Assembly (NCBI RefSeq): GCF_011761355.1
Contig: NZ_JAASRW010000002.1
Coordinates: 124,001-188,000 of the forward strand
Length of the DNA stretch: 64,000 nucleotides
Direction: 5' to 3'
Source of the DNA: Paenibacillus lupini
GTDB lineage: Bacteria > Bacillota > Bacilli > Paenibacillales > Paenibacillaceae
Part shown: in pieces, positions 15,924 through 25,426 of the stretch
Layout: the number at the start of each line of letters is the position of its first letter
How positions within the stretch are numbered: the stretch's first letter is position 1
The notes under the pieces: model-generated
What the model saw: only the letters and a program-made list of their open reading frames with translations
Told to the model about the DNA's origin: nothing
The model's database searches: none
Position numbers and translations under genes: made by a program

Positions 15924-18470
15924 ATGAATCAGGTCAAGAAGGCTTATTTCGTAGATGGCTATCATGGCGGTATAAAAGGTCATATGCCGCTAGGTTCTTG
16001 GGCGGATGTCATTCGACGTCTTGAGGAGAATCCGGCATGGAAGCTGTGCCTTGATATTGAGCCGATCTCCTGGGAAGCGCTGCGCCGGACAGATCCCCGT
16101 TCGTATGATGCAATTAAGAGCCATCTGCTGGACAACGCCGGTCGTGTTGAAATGGTGGCGGGCAGTTATGCCCAGCCTTATGGCTGGGTGATCGGCGGAG
16201 AGAGCAATATCCGGCATCTAATACGCGGTAAAGAGATTACTAATAAGCATTTTCCTGGAATTATCATAGATACTTATGCGACACAAGAGCCTTGCTGGAG
16301 CAGCAGCTATCCTCAAATTCTTCGTTCACTCGGTTATAAGCGTGCTGTGCTTAAAAATCCGGGTACGGGATGGGGCGGTTATGCTTCAGGGACAAATCAC
16401 GAAATGGTGTTATGGGTTGGACCGGATGGATCATCGATCCCATGTGTACCGAGATATGCATGCGAAGAGCTTCTTAATTGCTGGGAGTCAGAAGCTGGAT
16501 ATATGAAGCCTGAATTTGTAGATAAGTGTATAGCGCAAGGGATAACAAATCCCGTTGGCAGCTTCCTGCAGGATCTTGGTTGGCAAGCGAGGCCGTGGCT
16601 TGAAGCGGATAATATTCAAAATGTAACGTGGCGCGAATATATAGATGAAATTGCGGCGAAGCCCTCCGAAGAATGGCATTTCACTCAGGAGGATATCCGC
16701 TGTACATTGCCTTGGGGTGAAGGGACTCTACAAAGAATGTCGCGAGAGGTGCGTTCGGCAGAGCAAGCGGTCCTTGCGGCAGAGAAGCTAGCTTCTATTG
16801 CTAGTGTGCTAAGCGGCTATTCATATCCAACGGATAAGCTTCGAGAGGCTTGGGATCAATTGCTCTTGTCCCAGCATCATGATGCCTGGATTTGTGCAAC
16901 AACGAGAGTTGGACGAGACCAATGGGCGTGGCAGGCAGGAGCACAAAGCTGGATGGTTGAGCAGATTGCTAATGAGATTCGAGACCAGGCGATGAACAGT
17001 ATTGGTCCGGAATCGAATGATGATGGAAGCGGAGCTCAAGGATATGGCATTCGAGTATTTAATACAGCTGGCACCGTGCGGAAGGAATTAGTCGAAATTG
17101 AAGTTCCGGCAGCGGGGTCAACGAATGCCGTTCTTGTGAAAGATACCGAAGGCAACCTGATTCCAAGTCAGATTGTTCCAACTCGGGTATCCCCGGAAGA
17201 TGGCGCTCTTTATGCGTGTAAATTGCTTTTCGAAGCAGAGTCTCCTGCAATGGGCTATCGCGATTATGTTATTGAGCATGTGAAGCAGGCTGCTTCTAAG
17301 ACAGATGCTTACCCTAAGCAGGATGATAACCACGCGAGTGTTGTTGTACATGACGATCATGCCGTAATCACGACCGATTTATATAAGATTCATACTGACT
17401 CGACAAGAGGCGGTGTCATTACAGCGTTATTTGACCGGGAACAAAACCGTTCAATCGCTTCTCCAGATCGTCCGTTTAATGAATTTACGGGCTATCTCAT
17501 CTCCGAAGCGCGATGGGCAAGCAGCACGGAGTCTCCTGTTGTTGTAAATGTAAAAGAAAACGGTCCGCTCCGTGTTGTTATCGAGATGAAAGGGACATTC
17601 GCAGACACCGATTATGTAACAACGTTATCGGTTGCCAAAGGCAGGCGAACAATTGATTTCCATGTACGTTTTCATTATAAGAGCGATACTTGGATTGGTG
17701 ACCCTTGGGAAATCGCACCGGAGAATCGAAGCACTGAACGCAGAAAATCACATCATAATACCCGCGCTAAGCTGCAGGCTCGATTCCCGATTGCTCTCAG
17801 CAATGGGAAGCTGTATAAAAACTCGGCCTTTGATGTAACGGAAAGCCGTCATTCGAATACTTACTATGAACGTTGGGATGAGATTAAGCATAATATCATC
17901 CTCAATTGGGTGGATGTATACGATGAGCAGAGCAATAGCGGTCTCGCGATTTTCTCCGATCATACGACGGATTATTCGCATGGGGAAGATGAACCGCTTG
18001 CTCTTACACTAGGCTGGGGCGGGGAAGGCGGTTTCTGGTGGGGCAAGCGTCCGCTTCAGGATGTTCAAGAGATGCGTTACGCGATCTTGCCGCATAGTGA
18101 TCGTTGGGACCTCGCAGGCATTCCGCAGGAATCACAGCGTTGGACAGAACCACTCCTGCCAGTACATATTCGGTTATCTTCTAATAACGCTCAAGACATG
18201 TCGATTTTGCAGGTTACGGATCCTTCGATTGAAATCAGCTCCATGCAGCGGGACGATAAGGATATCCTCGTAAGATTATACAATTCGAGCTTAGAGTGTT
18301 CGAGCTTCTCGGTTATGATTGACGCCGATTCGTGCGATGTCACTGCAGCTGAGCTTGACGGAAAACATAAAGAAGCGCTTCAGCTCATGATCTTGCCGGA
18401 CGGCAGATCTAAAGTTAGCCTGACGCTTCCTTGTCATGGACTTGCAACGCTGCGAATTTCTAACTTTTGA
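15924..18470 (+). CDS. GH38-like alpha-mannosidase family protein, non-canonical active site
   Basis: Large cytoplasmic protein (848 residues) with the GH38 plan: N-terminal catalytic barrel (about 1-300), three-helix bundle with LLLSQHHDAW (about 310-320) and long C-terminal beta-sandwich region. Unlike the next gene it has neither the HxDxxWLWP start nor WLPDVFGYS. The corresponding places read VDGYHGGIKGH (Asp11, His14) and DTYATQEPCW (candidate nucleophile Glu122). The substrate may therefore differ from simple alpha-mannosides. The start is set at ATG 15924 after TAGGGCAGG; a GTG at 15915 would abut that site. Operon partner of GH43 and the canonical GH38. Confidence 0.75.
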   Translation: MNQVKKAYFVDGYHGGIKGHMPLGSWADVIRRLEENPAWKLCLDIEPISWEALRRTDPRSYDAIKSHLLDNAGRVEMVAGSYAQPYGWVIGGESNIRHLIRGKEITNKHFPGIIIDTYATQEPCWSSSYPQILRSLGYKRAVLKNPGTGWGGYASGTNHEMVLWVGPDGSSIPCVPRYACEELLNCWESEAGYMKPEFVDKCIAQGITNPVGSFLQDLGWQARPWLEADNIQNVTWREYIDEIAAKPSEEWHFTQEDIRCTLPWGEGTLQRMSREVRSAEQAVLAAEKLASIASVLSGYSYPTDKLREAWDQLLLSQHHDAWICATTRVGRDQWAWQAGAQSWMVEQIANEIRDQAMNSIGPESNDDGSGAQGYGIRVFNTAGTVRKELVEIEVPAAGSTNAVLVKDTEGNLIPSQIVPTRVSPEDGALYACKLLFEAESPAMGYRDYVIEHVKQAASKTDAYPKQDDNHASVVVHDDHAVITTDLYKIHTDSTRGGVITALFDREQNRSIASPDRPFNEFTGYLISEARWASSTESPVVVNVKENGPLRVVIEMKGTFADTDYVTTLSVAKGRRTIDFHVRFHYKSDTWIGDPWEIAPENRSTERRKSHHNTRAKLQARFPIALSNGKLYKNSAFDVTESRHSNTYYERWDEIKHNIILNWVDVYDEQSNSGLAIFSDHTTDYSHGEDEPLALTLGWGGEGGFWWGKRPLQDVQEMRYAILPHSDRWDLAGIPQESQRWTEPLLPVHIRLSSNNAQDMSILQVTDPSIEISSMQRDDKDILVRLYNSSLECSSFSVMIDADSCDVTAAELDGKHKEALQLMILPDGRSKVSLTLPCHGLATLRISNF

Positions 18471-18495
18471 TACAACAAAGACGAATCTATAGGAT

Positions 18496-21400
18496 GTGAA
18501 CCCGGATTTGAATACGAGAAAAGAGATTCAGTATCAACTTGAAAACCTGCTTAGGGCCAAGCAAAGGTTGATTTATAGAAAATTATCGTCTGTCGAATTT
18601 ACCGGTTTTATCACGAAAGAACGCCTTTCCTATTCAGAGATTAGTGATTACGGGTTCGAGCCAATACATCCTGGTGATCGTTGGGGCAGTAATTGGATGT
18701 ATCTCTGGCTGCGTGGAACCATTGTTGCTCCGAAGGAAGCGGAGGGTAAGCGACTGGTGGTCCTTGCGGACTTTGGCTCGGAAGCGACCCTCTACATTAA
18801 CGGAGTTGTTAGCGGTGCAATAGATATGCAGCATCACGATGTGACATTGACTCGTAATAGCCGGGAAGGGGAACAATTCGAGTTCGTTGCTGAAGCTTAC
18901 GCAGGTCATTCCGGCCAACAGCCCGTGTTTGGTGAGTCGTATTTATGTCTTTTTGAAGAGGATGTCTATCAGTTTTTCATAGACCTCGAATGCTTGTGGC
19001 AGGTTCTTAAGTTCACGGATGCCAACTCGCTGCGGGCTGCGGAAATTAACCGTTGTTTGACGGAAGTGATAGCCGCCGTTGATTTCGGACTGGAAGAGGA
19101 GGAGCTTGCAAATCATATGAAGTTCTGCCGAGACCTGATGCAGCCGCTCCTGGAATGTGTCAACGGTTCAACATCACCGCTCCTGTTCCTAATGGGGCAG
19201 TCTCATCTAGATATTGCCTGGCTGTGGCCGATCGAAGAGACGAGACGGAAAATTGCCCGCACGATGTCTAATCAGCTCGCACTTATGGATGAATATCCAG
19301 AGTATCAATACACTCAGAGTCAGCCTTATTTGTTCCAACTGGCCAAGGAGCTTTACCCGGAGATGTATGCACGCATCAAGCAGAGGGTAGCGGAAGGGCG
19401 GATCATTCCTGAAGGCGGAATGTGGGTGGAGTCCGATACGAATCTAGCAGGCGGGGAAAGCCTGATTCGCCAGTTCCTTCATGGCAAGCGGTTCTTCCAG
19501 GAGGAGTTCGGCAAGGATAACCAAATGCTGTGGCTGCCTGATGTATTTGGTTATTCCGGCAATATGCCGCAAATTATGAAAGGCTGCGGAATCAACTATT
19601 TTGCATCGGTGAAGATGTTCCAGACCTATGAAAATGTGGTAGACCCATTCCCGTACAACACGTTCATGTGGGAGGGTATTGATGGATCGGAAGTTTTGAC
19701 ACATCTGCTGGATTATGGCGACTATCCGATTCGGGTTAATCCATCGTTCCTGATCGGACAGTGGAACGACCGTGTGCAGAAGGACGGTATTTCAACCAGA
19801 CTCGTGCAATACGGACATGGAGACGGTGGCGGCGGAGCTAACCGGGATGATATGGAATTCCTGCGCCGGCTCGAAAATCTGGAAGGTGTACCTCGGACGA
19901 GACAAGGCTCGCCAATTGATTATTTTGAAGATCAGATTGCTAGGGGTATTCCGGATGCGAAATACGTTGGAGAGCTGTACTATCCTGCCCACCGGGGGAC
20001 GTATACGACTCAGGCGCAGTTGAAACGTTTGAATCGAAAAACGGAAATTGGCTTCCGTGAGGTTGAATTATGGGGTGCCGCGGCGGAGCTGCTTCAGACA
20101 AAAGCTTATCCGTACGAGAAAATGAATGATCTGTGGAAGCAGCTGTTACTACATCACTTCCACGATATTTTGCCTGGTACCTCTATTCATCGTGTTCATG
20201 AAGAGGCACAGGCTGAGCTGACCAAGCTGCATGGAACGATTCATGAAATGGCTGACGAGGTTAGAGCTTCTTTGGCAGTGAAAGAGTCAGCAGATGTGAC
20301 CGTATTTAATTCGCTTTCCTGGGACAGGAAGGAACTTGTTGCCCTGCCGGATGGCGTTCGTGCGATTGCAGATTATACGGGGAATGTGGTGCCGGTACAG
20401 TGGCATGAAGGTGCTTTATATGCCGAGCTGGCGTCACCGTCTATGGGTTGGTCTACATATGGCGTCATACAAGAAGATCAAATGGTACCAGTAGTCGCAT
20501 CATCAGCTGTTACGGCTACCGAGTCACACCTGGAAAATGAGTATCTGGCTATTGAAATGAATGATCGAGGCGAATTCATCAGTATCATAGATAAACAGAC
20601 AGGTACCGAGTGGGCAGCGGATTCTTGCAATGTTATTGCGATGTACAGGGACCAGCCTTCCGCATTTGATGCCTGGGAGATTGATCGCCGTTATCAAGCG
20701 TCCAGAGTTGCGCTGGAGGACAAAGCTGAGATTACGGTCACAGCTAATGGACCACTCTTTGCTAATGTCCGTATAGAGCGAAAGCTTCATCAGTCGACGA
20801 TTGTGCAGGATATCCGGATTCGTTCCGGAAGCCGGAGAGTTGAATTCCATACAACGGTGGAGTGGAATGAGAAGAACAAGATGCTGCGTGTTGATTTTCC
20901 GGTTAATGTTCATGCCAATGAATCCATGCAGGAGATTCAGTTCGGTTATGTACGCAGGCCTAATCACGCTTCCCGGCCGCATGATGCGGACCGGTTCGAG
21001 GTAAGCCAGCATAAGTGGACAGCGCTTGCGGAGACGAACCGCGGCTTTGCTCTGCTAAACGACTGTAAGTATGGGGTTGCGGTAAAAGATCAAACGATCA
21101 GTCTGACACTCCTTCGTTCACCGTCTTATCCGGATGAAACATCTGATCAAGGAACACAACAATTCACTTACGGCTTCCTATTCTGGGACGGGGCGTTCCA
21201 CGACAGCCGGGTCATTCAGGAAGCTTATGAACTTAATTATCCGATGCATACTTTGCATGGAGCCAGCAGCCTGATCGAACAATCTCTCCTCCAAGTTGAT
21301 CAGGCGAATATCATTGCAGAGACGGTTAAGCTTGCCGAAGATGGAACTGGGGATTGGATTATACGACTATATGAAAGCAAAGGGTCTTCGGTGTCTTGCG

Positions 21401-21558
21401 GCATTCGTGCCGGACTGCCTTATTCCACTCTGTTTGAGACCGATATGCTGGAAAATAACCAAACGGAGCTGCCTGTCATTAATGAACGAATTCATCTGCA
21501 ATTCCGGCCATTTGAAGTGAAGACCATTCGTCTTGTTAAATCAAAGGAGGTATCTTAA
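18496..21558 (+). CDS. Alpha-mannosidase, glycoside hydrolase family 38
   Basis: Zn-dependent retaining alpha-mannosidase of 1020 residues, cytoplasmic (no signal). HLDIAWLWP (His237, Asp239) gives zinc ligands and WLPDVFGYS supplies the nucleophile Asp349. LLLHHFHDILPGTS marks the helix bundle and zinc His. The C-terminal half is the family's beta-sandwich. An N-terminal region of about 220 residues before the barrel is usual for the bacterial long form. The start is GTG 18496 or TTG 18508; both follow AGGAT, and the choice is uncertain. It lies 25 bp after the non-canonical GH38 gene and directly before the esterase. Confidence 0.92.
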   Translation: MNPDLNTRKEIQYQLENLLRAKQRLIYRKLSSVEFTGFITKERLSYSEISDYGFEPIHPGDRWGSNWMYLWLRGTIVAPKEAEGKRLVVLADFGSEATLYINGVVSGAIDMQHHDVTLTRNSREGEQFEFVAEAYAGHSGQQPVFGESYLCLFEEDVYQFFIDLECLWQVLKFTDANSLRAAEINRCLTEVIAAVDFGLEEEELANHMKFCRDLMQPLLECVNGSTSPLLFLMGQSHLDIAWLWPIEETRRKIARTMSNQLALMDEYPEYQYTQSQPYLFQLAKELYPEMYARIKQRVAEGRIIPEGGMWVESDTNLAGGESLIRQFLHGKRFFQEEFGKDNQMLWLPDVFGYSGNMPQIMKGCGINYFASVKMFQTYENVVDPFPYNTFMWEGIDGSEVLTHLLDYGDYPIRVNPSFLIGQWNDRVQKDGISTRLVQYGHGDGGGGANRDDMEFLRRLENLEGVPRTRQGSPIDYFEDQIARGIPDAKYVGELYYPAHRGTYTTQAQLKRLNRKTEIGFREVELWGAAAELLQTKAYPYEKMNDLWKQLLLHHFHDILPGTSIHRVHEEAQAELTKLHGTIHEMADEVRASLAVKESADVTVFNSLSWDRKELVALPDGVRAIADYTGNVVPVQWHEGALYAELASPSMGWSTYGVIQEDQMVPVVASSAVTATESHLENEYLAIEMNDRGEFISIIDKQTGTEWAADSCNVIAMYRDQPSAFDAWEIDRRYQASRVALEDKAEITVTANGPLFANVRIERKLHQSTIVQDIRIRSGSRRVEFHTTVEWNEKNKMLRVDFPVNVHANESMQEIQFGYVRRPNHASRPHDADRFEVSQHKWTALAETNRGFALLNDCKYGVAVKDQTISLTLLRSPSYPDETSDQGTQQFTYGFLFWDGAFHDSRVIQEAYELNYPMHTLHGASSLIEQSLLQVDQANIIAETVKLAEDGTGDWIIRLYESKGSSVSCGIRAGLPYSTLFETDMLENNQTELPVINERIHLQFRPFEVKTIRLVKSKEVS

Positions 21559-22233
21559 ATGATGAAGCTTGGACAAGGACAAAGGCTTGTTATGATTGGT
21601 GATTCGATTACCGACTGCGAACGTAAATTTCCGCAAGGGGAAGGACTATTTCAGGGCGTAGGTAAAGGTTATGTGGCCTTGGTGGATGCTTTGCTTGCGA
21701 CTGCTTATCCGGAGCTGTCTATCCGAGTAACCAATATGGGGATTGGCGGCAATACTGTACGCGATTTAAAAGCGAGATGGCAGATGGATGTGATAGATCT
21801 TAAGCCGGATTGGCTGACCGTTATGATTGGCATCAATGATGTATGGAGACAATTTGATCAGCCGTTTATACCGGAATCACATGTGCTCTTGGAGGAATAT
21901 GAGCAAACCTTAGAGGAATTGGTAATATCAGCAAAGCAAGGGCTGCAAGGACTTCAGGGAGTTGTCCTTATGACGCCATTCTATTTGGAGCCTAATTCTG
22001 AAGATTGGATGCGCAAACGGATGGACGAATTCGGTCAGGCAGCAAAAAGAGTTGCGGAGCGCTCAGGTGCCCATTTTGTCGATATCCAAGCGGCATTCGC
22101 TTCGCAGTTCAAATATATTCATCCTACTGCAATCGCCTCTGATCGTGTGCATCCTGGTTTGGCTGGACATATGGTTATTGCACGGGCAGTGCTTAAGGCT
22201 CTTGGGTTTGAATGGGAGCGAATGGAAGACTAG
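21559..22233 (+). CDS. SGNH/GDSL-family esterase (likely deacetylase)
   Basis: Cytoplasmic 224-residue hydrolase with all four SGNH blocks: GDSIT (Ser16), GIGGNT (Gly/Asn oxyanion residues), IGINDVW and DRVHP (Asp-x-x-His). Family members remove acetyl or other acyl groups from sugars. Its place after the two mannosidases suggests trimming of O-acetylated mannosyl oligosaccharides. ATG ATG at the start follows AAAGGAGG at normal distance and directly abuts the upstream stop. A hairpin follows. Confidence 0.9.
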   Translation: MMKLGQGQRLVMIGDSITDCERKFPQGEGLFQGVGKGYVALVDALLATAYPELSIRVTNMGIGGNTVRDLKARWQMDVIDLKPDWLTVMIGINDVWRQFDQPFIPESHVLLEEYEQTLEELVISAKQGLQGLQGVVLMTPFYLEPNSEDWMRKRMDEFGQAAKRVAERSGAHFVDIQAAFASQFKYIHPTAIASDRVHPGLAGHMVIARAVLKALGFEWERMED

Positions 22234-22238
22234 CAAAT

Positions 22239-22272
22239 ATGGCGCCATCGGGATTTCTCCCAATGGCGCCAT
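22239..22272. terminator. Symmetrical hairpin between convergent genes
   Basis: Two copies of the 10-bp palindrome ATGGCGCCAT (22239-22248, 22263-22272) with GGG/CCC inside form a strong stem after the esterase. The following T tract is poor (TTATCCGTCTTTT). Confidence 0.65.
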
Positions 22273-22290
22273 TATCCGTCTTTTGAATCT

Positions 22291-22322
22291 ATTAGATTAG
22301 ATTAGATTAGATTAGATTAGAT
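22291..22322. repeat. Pentanucleotide tandem repeat (ATTAG)6
   Basis: Six perfect ATTAG units in a row, running into the stop codon of the minus-strand oxidoreductase (22322-22324). It is a simple-sequence repeat of the kind subject to slippage. Confidence 0.95.
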
Positions 22323-23404
22323 CAGAAAGGCAGCTCGATAGCGACTTCTCTCTTCAGAGCAGAGGAACGGAGTACTCCGTCGATAATCGCTTGCTGAATG
22401 ACGATCTGCTCTCCAGGAATAGGAGCGGGACGGCCTTCCCGTACAGCCTCGGAGAAGTCACGAACCTTCTCAAAGAACAGGTTGGTATCCGAATTGGTTA
22501 CAGGGATTGGAGTCTCTGTTTGCTTACCCATGAAATCATGGAACAGCTTCATATCGCCGACACGGCCATCCCAGACGCCCGACCAGTTCCCTGTACCAAA
22601 AGGATTTACTTTAAGACCACCTTCTGTACCAAGGAACATCGTGGAGCCGAGGGAATCCATGTGCATAGCCCATGAGATTTTGAACTGCAGAACCAGATCA
22701 TTCTCAAAGCGGACAAGCGCTACTCCAAAATCCTCAACATCGAATTTGGCTGCTTCCGGATGATAAGTAGGATTGGTGCCGAAATGATTGGAGGTATAGG
22801 CTGATACGGTAAGCGGCTTTGGATAGCCAAGTGCATTGAGCGCCATATCAAGGGAATAACATCCGATGTCTGCCATGGCACCTGCGCCAGCCAGATCCTT
22901 GCGGATGAAGGTACCACCCGGCATACCGCGTCTGCGTCCGCCGCCAGTCTCTACATAATAGACTTTGCCCAGCTTACCAGATTGGACGATGTCGTTAATG
23001 ACCTTCATATTAGGATCGTAACGAGGTTGGAAGCCAATTGTCAGCATGCTGCCGGATTCCTGGGAGGCATGGACCATATCAATCGCTTCCTGTAAGGTAA
23101 CGGACATCGGTTTTTCAAGCAGTACAGCTTTGCCGGCACGTAAAGCGTCTACCGTTGTAATATGGTGTGACGCGTTTGGTGTACAAATGCTGACGCCGTC
23201 CAGATCAAGCTCCAGCAGCTTGCGGTGATCTTCAAAGGGACTTGCTCCATGCAGCTGCTCTTTATCAATGAAGCTCTCTGCTTTACCGGAGATTACATCA
23301 GCGACCGCTACAATCTCAACATCAGCCAGTTGCTTATAAGCTCTTACATGGGCAGCGGCAATTCCGCCGCTGCCGATAATTCCGATTCGTTGTGTTTTAG
23401 CCAT
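22322..23404 (-). CDS. Gfo/Idh/MocA-family oxidoreductase
   Basis: NAD(P)-dependent sugar dehydrogenase or NAD-recycling hydrolase of 360 residues. The Rossmann part has GIIGSGGIAAAH near the start and the EKP motif (Glu97-Lys98-Pro99). The substrate domain carries GAGAMADIGCYSLDM with the conserved Asp. It is the second gene of a two-gene minus operon, two bases after the DUF1861 gene. Family activities include inositol, glucose and keto-sugar oxidation and redox-assisted glycosidase chemistry; the substrate here is open. Confidence 0.9.
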   Translation of the reverse strand: MAKTQRIGIIGSGGIAAAHVRAYKQLADVEIVAVADVISGKAESFIDKEQLHGASPFEDHRKLLELDLDGVSICTPNASHHITTVDALRAGKAVLLEKPMSVTLQEAIDMVHASQESGSMLTIGFQPRYDPNMKVINDIVQSGKLGKVYYVETGGGRRRGMPGGTFIRKDLAGAGAMADIGCYSLDMALNALGYPKPLTVSAYTSNHFGTNPTYHPEAAKFDVEDFGVALVRFENDLVLQFKISWAMHMDSLGSTMFLGTEGGLKVNPFGTGNWSGVWDGRVGDMKLFHDFMGKQTETPIPVTNSDTNLFFEKVRDFSEAVREGRPAPIPGEQIVIQQAIIDGVLRSSALKREVAIELPF

Positions 23405-23406
23405 TT

Positions 23407-24393
23407 TTAAAATTCTCCTTTTCTTATGTGAGCTTCATAGGTTATAGGGGGGAAGGTTACGATTGGCCCTTCCTGTTCGAACGGGTAATCAATGACGATA
23501 CGTCCAGATTCGGTATCGCCGATCCCGCTGTAAAGATTGACCCTGCCGTCAGGCCGCATCTCGATGCCGGCTGTAAAGGCACAATCTGTCAGATTAGACT
23601 TTTTGGCAGGTCCTTCGGGATAACATCGGCGAGTGCCAATAATTTTAAGATCGGTGAACTGATTGGTTTGCGGATCCAATACGAATGACATATTCATATA
23701 GGCTAGCGTACCATTGTCTGATTTATAACAAATATGTCCAATGACACCGATTTTACCGCTCTCTAGAAGGTATGCTTGATTACAGCCGCCCCATTCATCC
23801 TTCTGGAATAGTCCAGGAATATGCGGCGCATTCTCAATAACCTCCGAGGACAGCTCATCAAGACTGTTGATGACGGTAAAGCCGATGAGAGATTCACTGC
23901 CGTATTTTTGACGTACTTCTTCACTCCGCGGTCTGGAGAATACGCCAATTTTTTGATCAGGAAGCTGGACAAGCCGGATATCCTTCATACGATCAGGACC
24001 CGTTGTGAAATAGAGGAGATCTTGAAGATCAGTTCCTTTATAAAAATAGCCGTAGAACGTATCCAATTGTCCTAGGTTGTAACGGACATGTGTGCCGCCT
24101 AGGACAAGCTGCTTATCAACCATGCTGATATAGGGATCTTCAAGCTGATAGATCATGCTGTCCGGAACTAGAGTCCACTCATCCGGACCGGTTTGTTCAA
24201 ACAAACGTACCCAGGAACGGGCCCATTCATCTCGTTTTTCTACTCGGCCATATATAAAGCGCTTACCGTTCCATTCGAACGGAATCGATGGATTATAGAC
24301 GTCGAAGCCAGGGATGCCTAGGAAGCTAAGCTTAGCGCTTTCATAAATGCGTTTGTTATCTTCGAATAACTGACGTTGTTCCATCAGATTCAT
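23407..24393 (-). CDS. DUF1861-family protein (probable beta-propeller, GH130-related)
   Basis: A 328-residue cytoplasmic protein without signal peptide. Repeating beta-strand blocks (FEWNGKRFIYGRVEKRDEW, LEDPYISMVDKQLVLGGTH, IGVFSRPRS, CYPEGPAK, GIGDTESGRIVIDYPF) indicate a five-bladed propeller and resemble DUF1861, relatives of mannoside phosphorylases. The acids in LEDPYI and GGTHV are candidate catalytic or phosphate-site positions. It is co-transcribed with the oxidoreductase and divergent from an AraC regulator. Family assignment comes from pattern recognition only; activity is unproven. Confidence 0.65.
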   Translation of the reverse strand: MNLMEQRQLFEDNKRIYESAKLSFLGIPGFDVYNPSIPFEWNGKRFIYGRVEKRDEWARSWVRLFEQTGPDEWTLVPDSMIYQLEDPYISMVDKQLVLGGTHVRYNLGQLDTFYGYFYKGTDLQDLLYFTTGPDRMKDIRLVQLPDQKIGVFSRPRSEEVRQKYGSESLIGFTVINSLDELSSEVIENAPHIPGLFQKDEWGGCNQAYLLESGKIGVIGHICYKSDNGTLAYMNMSFVLDPQTNQFTDLKIIGTRRCYPEGPAKKSNLTDCAFTAGIEMRPDGRVNLYSGIGDTESGRIVIDYPFEQEGPIVTFPPITYEAHIRKGEF

Positions 24394-24537
24394 TGCTTGA
24401 AATCTCCTTTCTATCCTTTGTCTAGTCAGGTTAATCGTAATAGAAGGAAGGACATAAAATCTTGTTTATATTTAATATATTTTATGGTATTTTGACATGG
24501 TATTTAACCGCATGCGAAAGAACAGGAGGTGGCAGCT
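24394..24537. promoter_or_regulatory. Divergent control region with ATGGTATTT direct repeats
   Basis: Two copies of ATGGTATTT (24484-24492, 24497-24505), 13 bases apart start to start, lie between the minus operon and the AraC gene. Direct repeats of this kind are common AraC-family sites, so this may serve the downstream regulator. Confidence 0.35.
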
Positions 24538-25395
24538 ATGTTAAAGCTTCTTGCAGCAGATGGGATAGACCCGGAAATTCAAGCTCACTATCGGTTAATC
24601 ACTTCCATTAACGATACAGTTGGTATGCATACCCATGATTTTTTTGAGCTGTTTCTTATTTTAAAAGGCAGTGTTGTTCATGTGATAAACGGCACGCGGC
24701 AGCTCCTGCAGGAGAATACGCTTGTGTTCATACGCGACCGGGATGTTCATTGCTATGAGCAATCGAATGAAGGGGACTGCCAGTTCATTAATCTTTCTTT
24801 TTATAAAGAGGTTATTGATGAGCTGTTCACTTTCTTAGGGGCTGGATTTCCAAGTGAAAAACTGTTTGAACCTGAATTACCCCCAACAATCCTGTTGTCC
24901 AAGACGGAAAAGGAATATGTGCGTTACCGGCTCGACCAGATGAATGTAACTCCTTCGGACGAGAAGCTGGTTGTCAAAGCAGAGGTGAGGGCTTTGCTGA
25001 CGGATTTATTCTCCCGTTATATAAGGATTACAGTTGAAAAGGATAATCCTTATGGACAACCGGATTGGTTTCTGGCGCTTTGCTCGGAGATGAGGAAAAA
25101 AGAGCATTTTACAAGGGGAACATCAGCCTTACTCCAATTGTCAGGCAAATCACATGCTTATTTGTGCAGAATGTTTAAGCTGCATCTGAAGACCTCACCT
25201 ACGCAATTCATTAATGAACTGCGAGTGTCTTACGCTGAGAATTTGCTGCTTAACTCGGATATGGACATCCTGGATATTAGCTTGGACACCGGTCTTGAGA
25301 ATGTCAGCTATTTCTATGAGTTATTTAAAAGAAGACATCATATGACGCCTTATCGATTTCGGCAATTCGGTAGAATGATGCGTGACAAAATGTGA
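24538..25395 (+). CDS. AraC-family regulator with cupin sensor
   Basis: A 285-residue transcription factor: N-terminal cupin-like arm (about 20-140; MHTHDFFELFLILKGSVVHVINGT) that binds the sugar, and C-terminal double helix-turn-helix (about 185-283; GTSALLQLSGKSHAYLCRMF and DISLDTGLENVSYFYELFKR). The start is ATG 24538 eight bases after AGGAGG; a GTG nine bases earlier lies inside that site. It is divergent from the DUF1861/oxidoreductase operon and upstream of an importer cluster, either of which it may activate. Confidence 0.9.
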   Translation: MLKLLAADGIDPEIQAHYRLITSINDTVGMHTHDFFELFLILKGSVVHVINGTRQLLQENTLVFIRDRDVHCYEQSNEGDCQFINLSFYKEVIDELFTFLGAGFPSEKLFEPELPPTILLSKTEKEYVRYRLDQMNVTPSDEKLVVKAEVRALLTDLFSRYIRITVEKDNPYGQPDWFLALCSEMRKKEHFTRGTSALLQLSGKSHAYLCRMFKLHLKTSPTQFINELRVSYAENLLLNSDMDILDISLDTGLENVSYFYELFKRRHHMTPYRFRQFGRMMRDKM

Positions 25396-25396
25396 G

Positions 25397-25426
25397 AAGC
25401 CTGATTCGTCGTCGAATCGGGCTTTT
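25397..25426 (+). terminator. Intrinsic terminator after the AraC gene
   Basis: AAGCCTGATTCG / CGAATCGGGCTT stem with loop TCGT, then TTTT. Confidence 0.8.

Noticed and set aside
20524..21012. 162-codon open frame on the minus strand inside the GH38 gene
   Set aside because: It lies wholly within a well-supported alpha-mannosidase, has no ribosome site and its translation resembles no family; an antisense shadow.
22291..22322. ATTAG repeat as a CRISPR or attachment site
   Set aside because: Units are five bases without spacers, and no cas gene or integrase is near; simple-sequence repeat.
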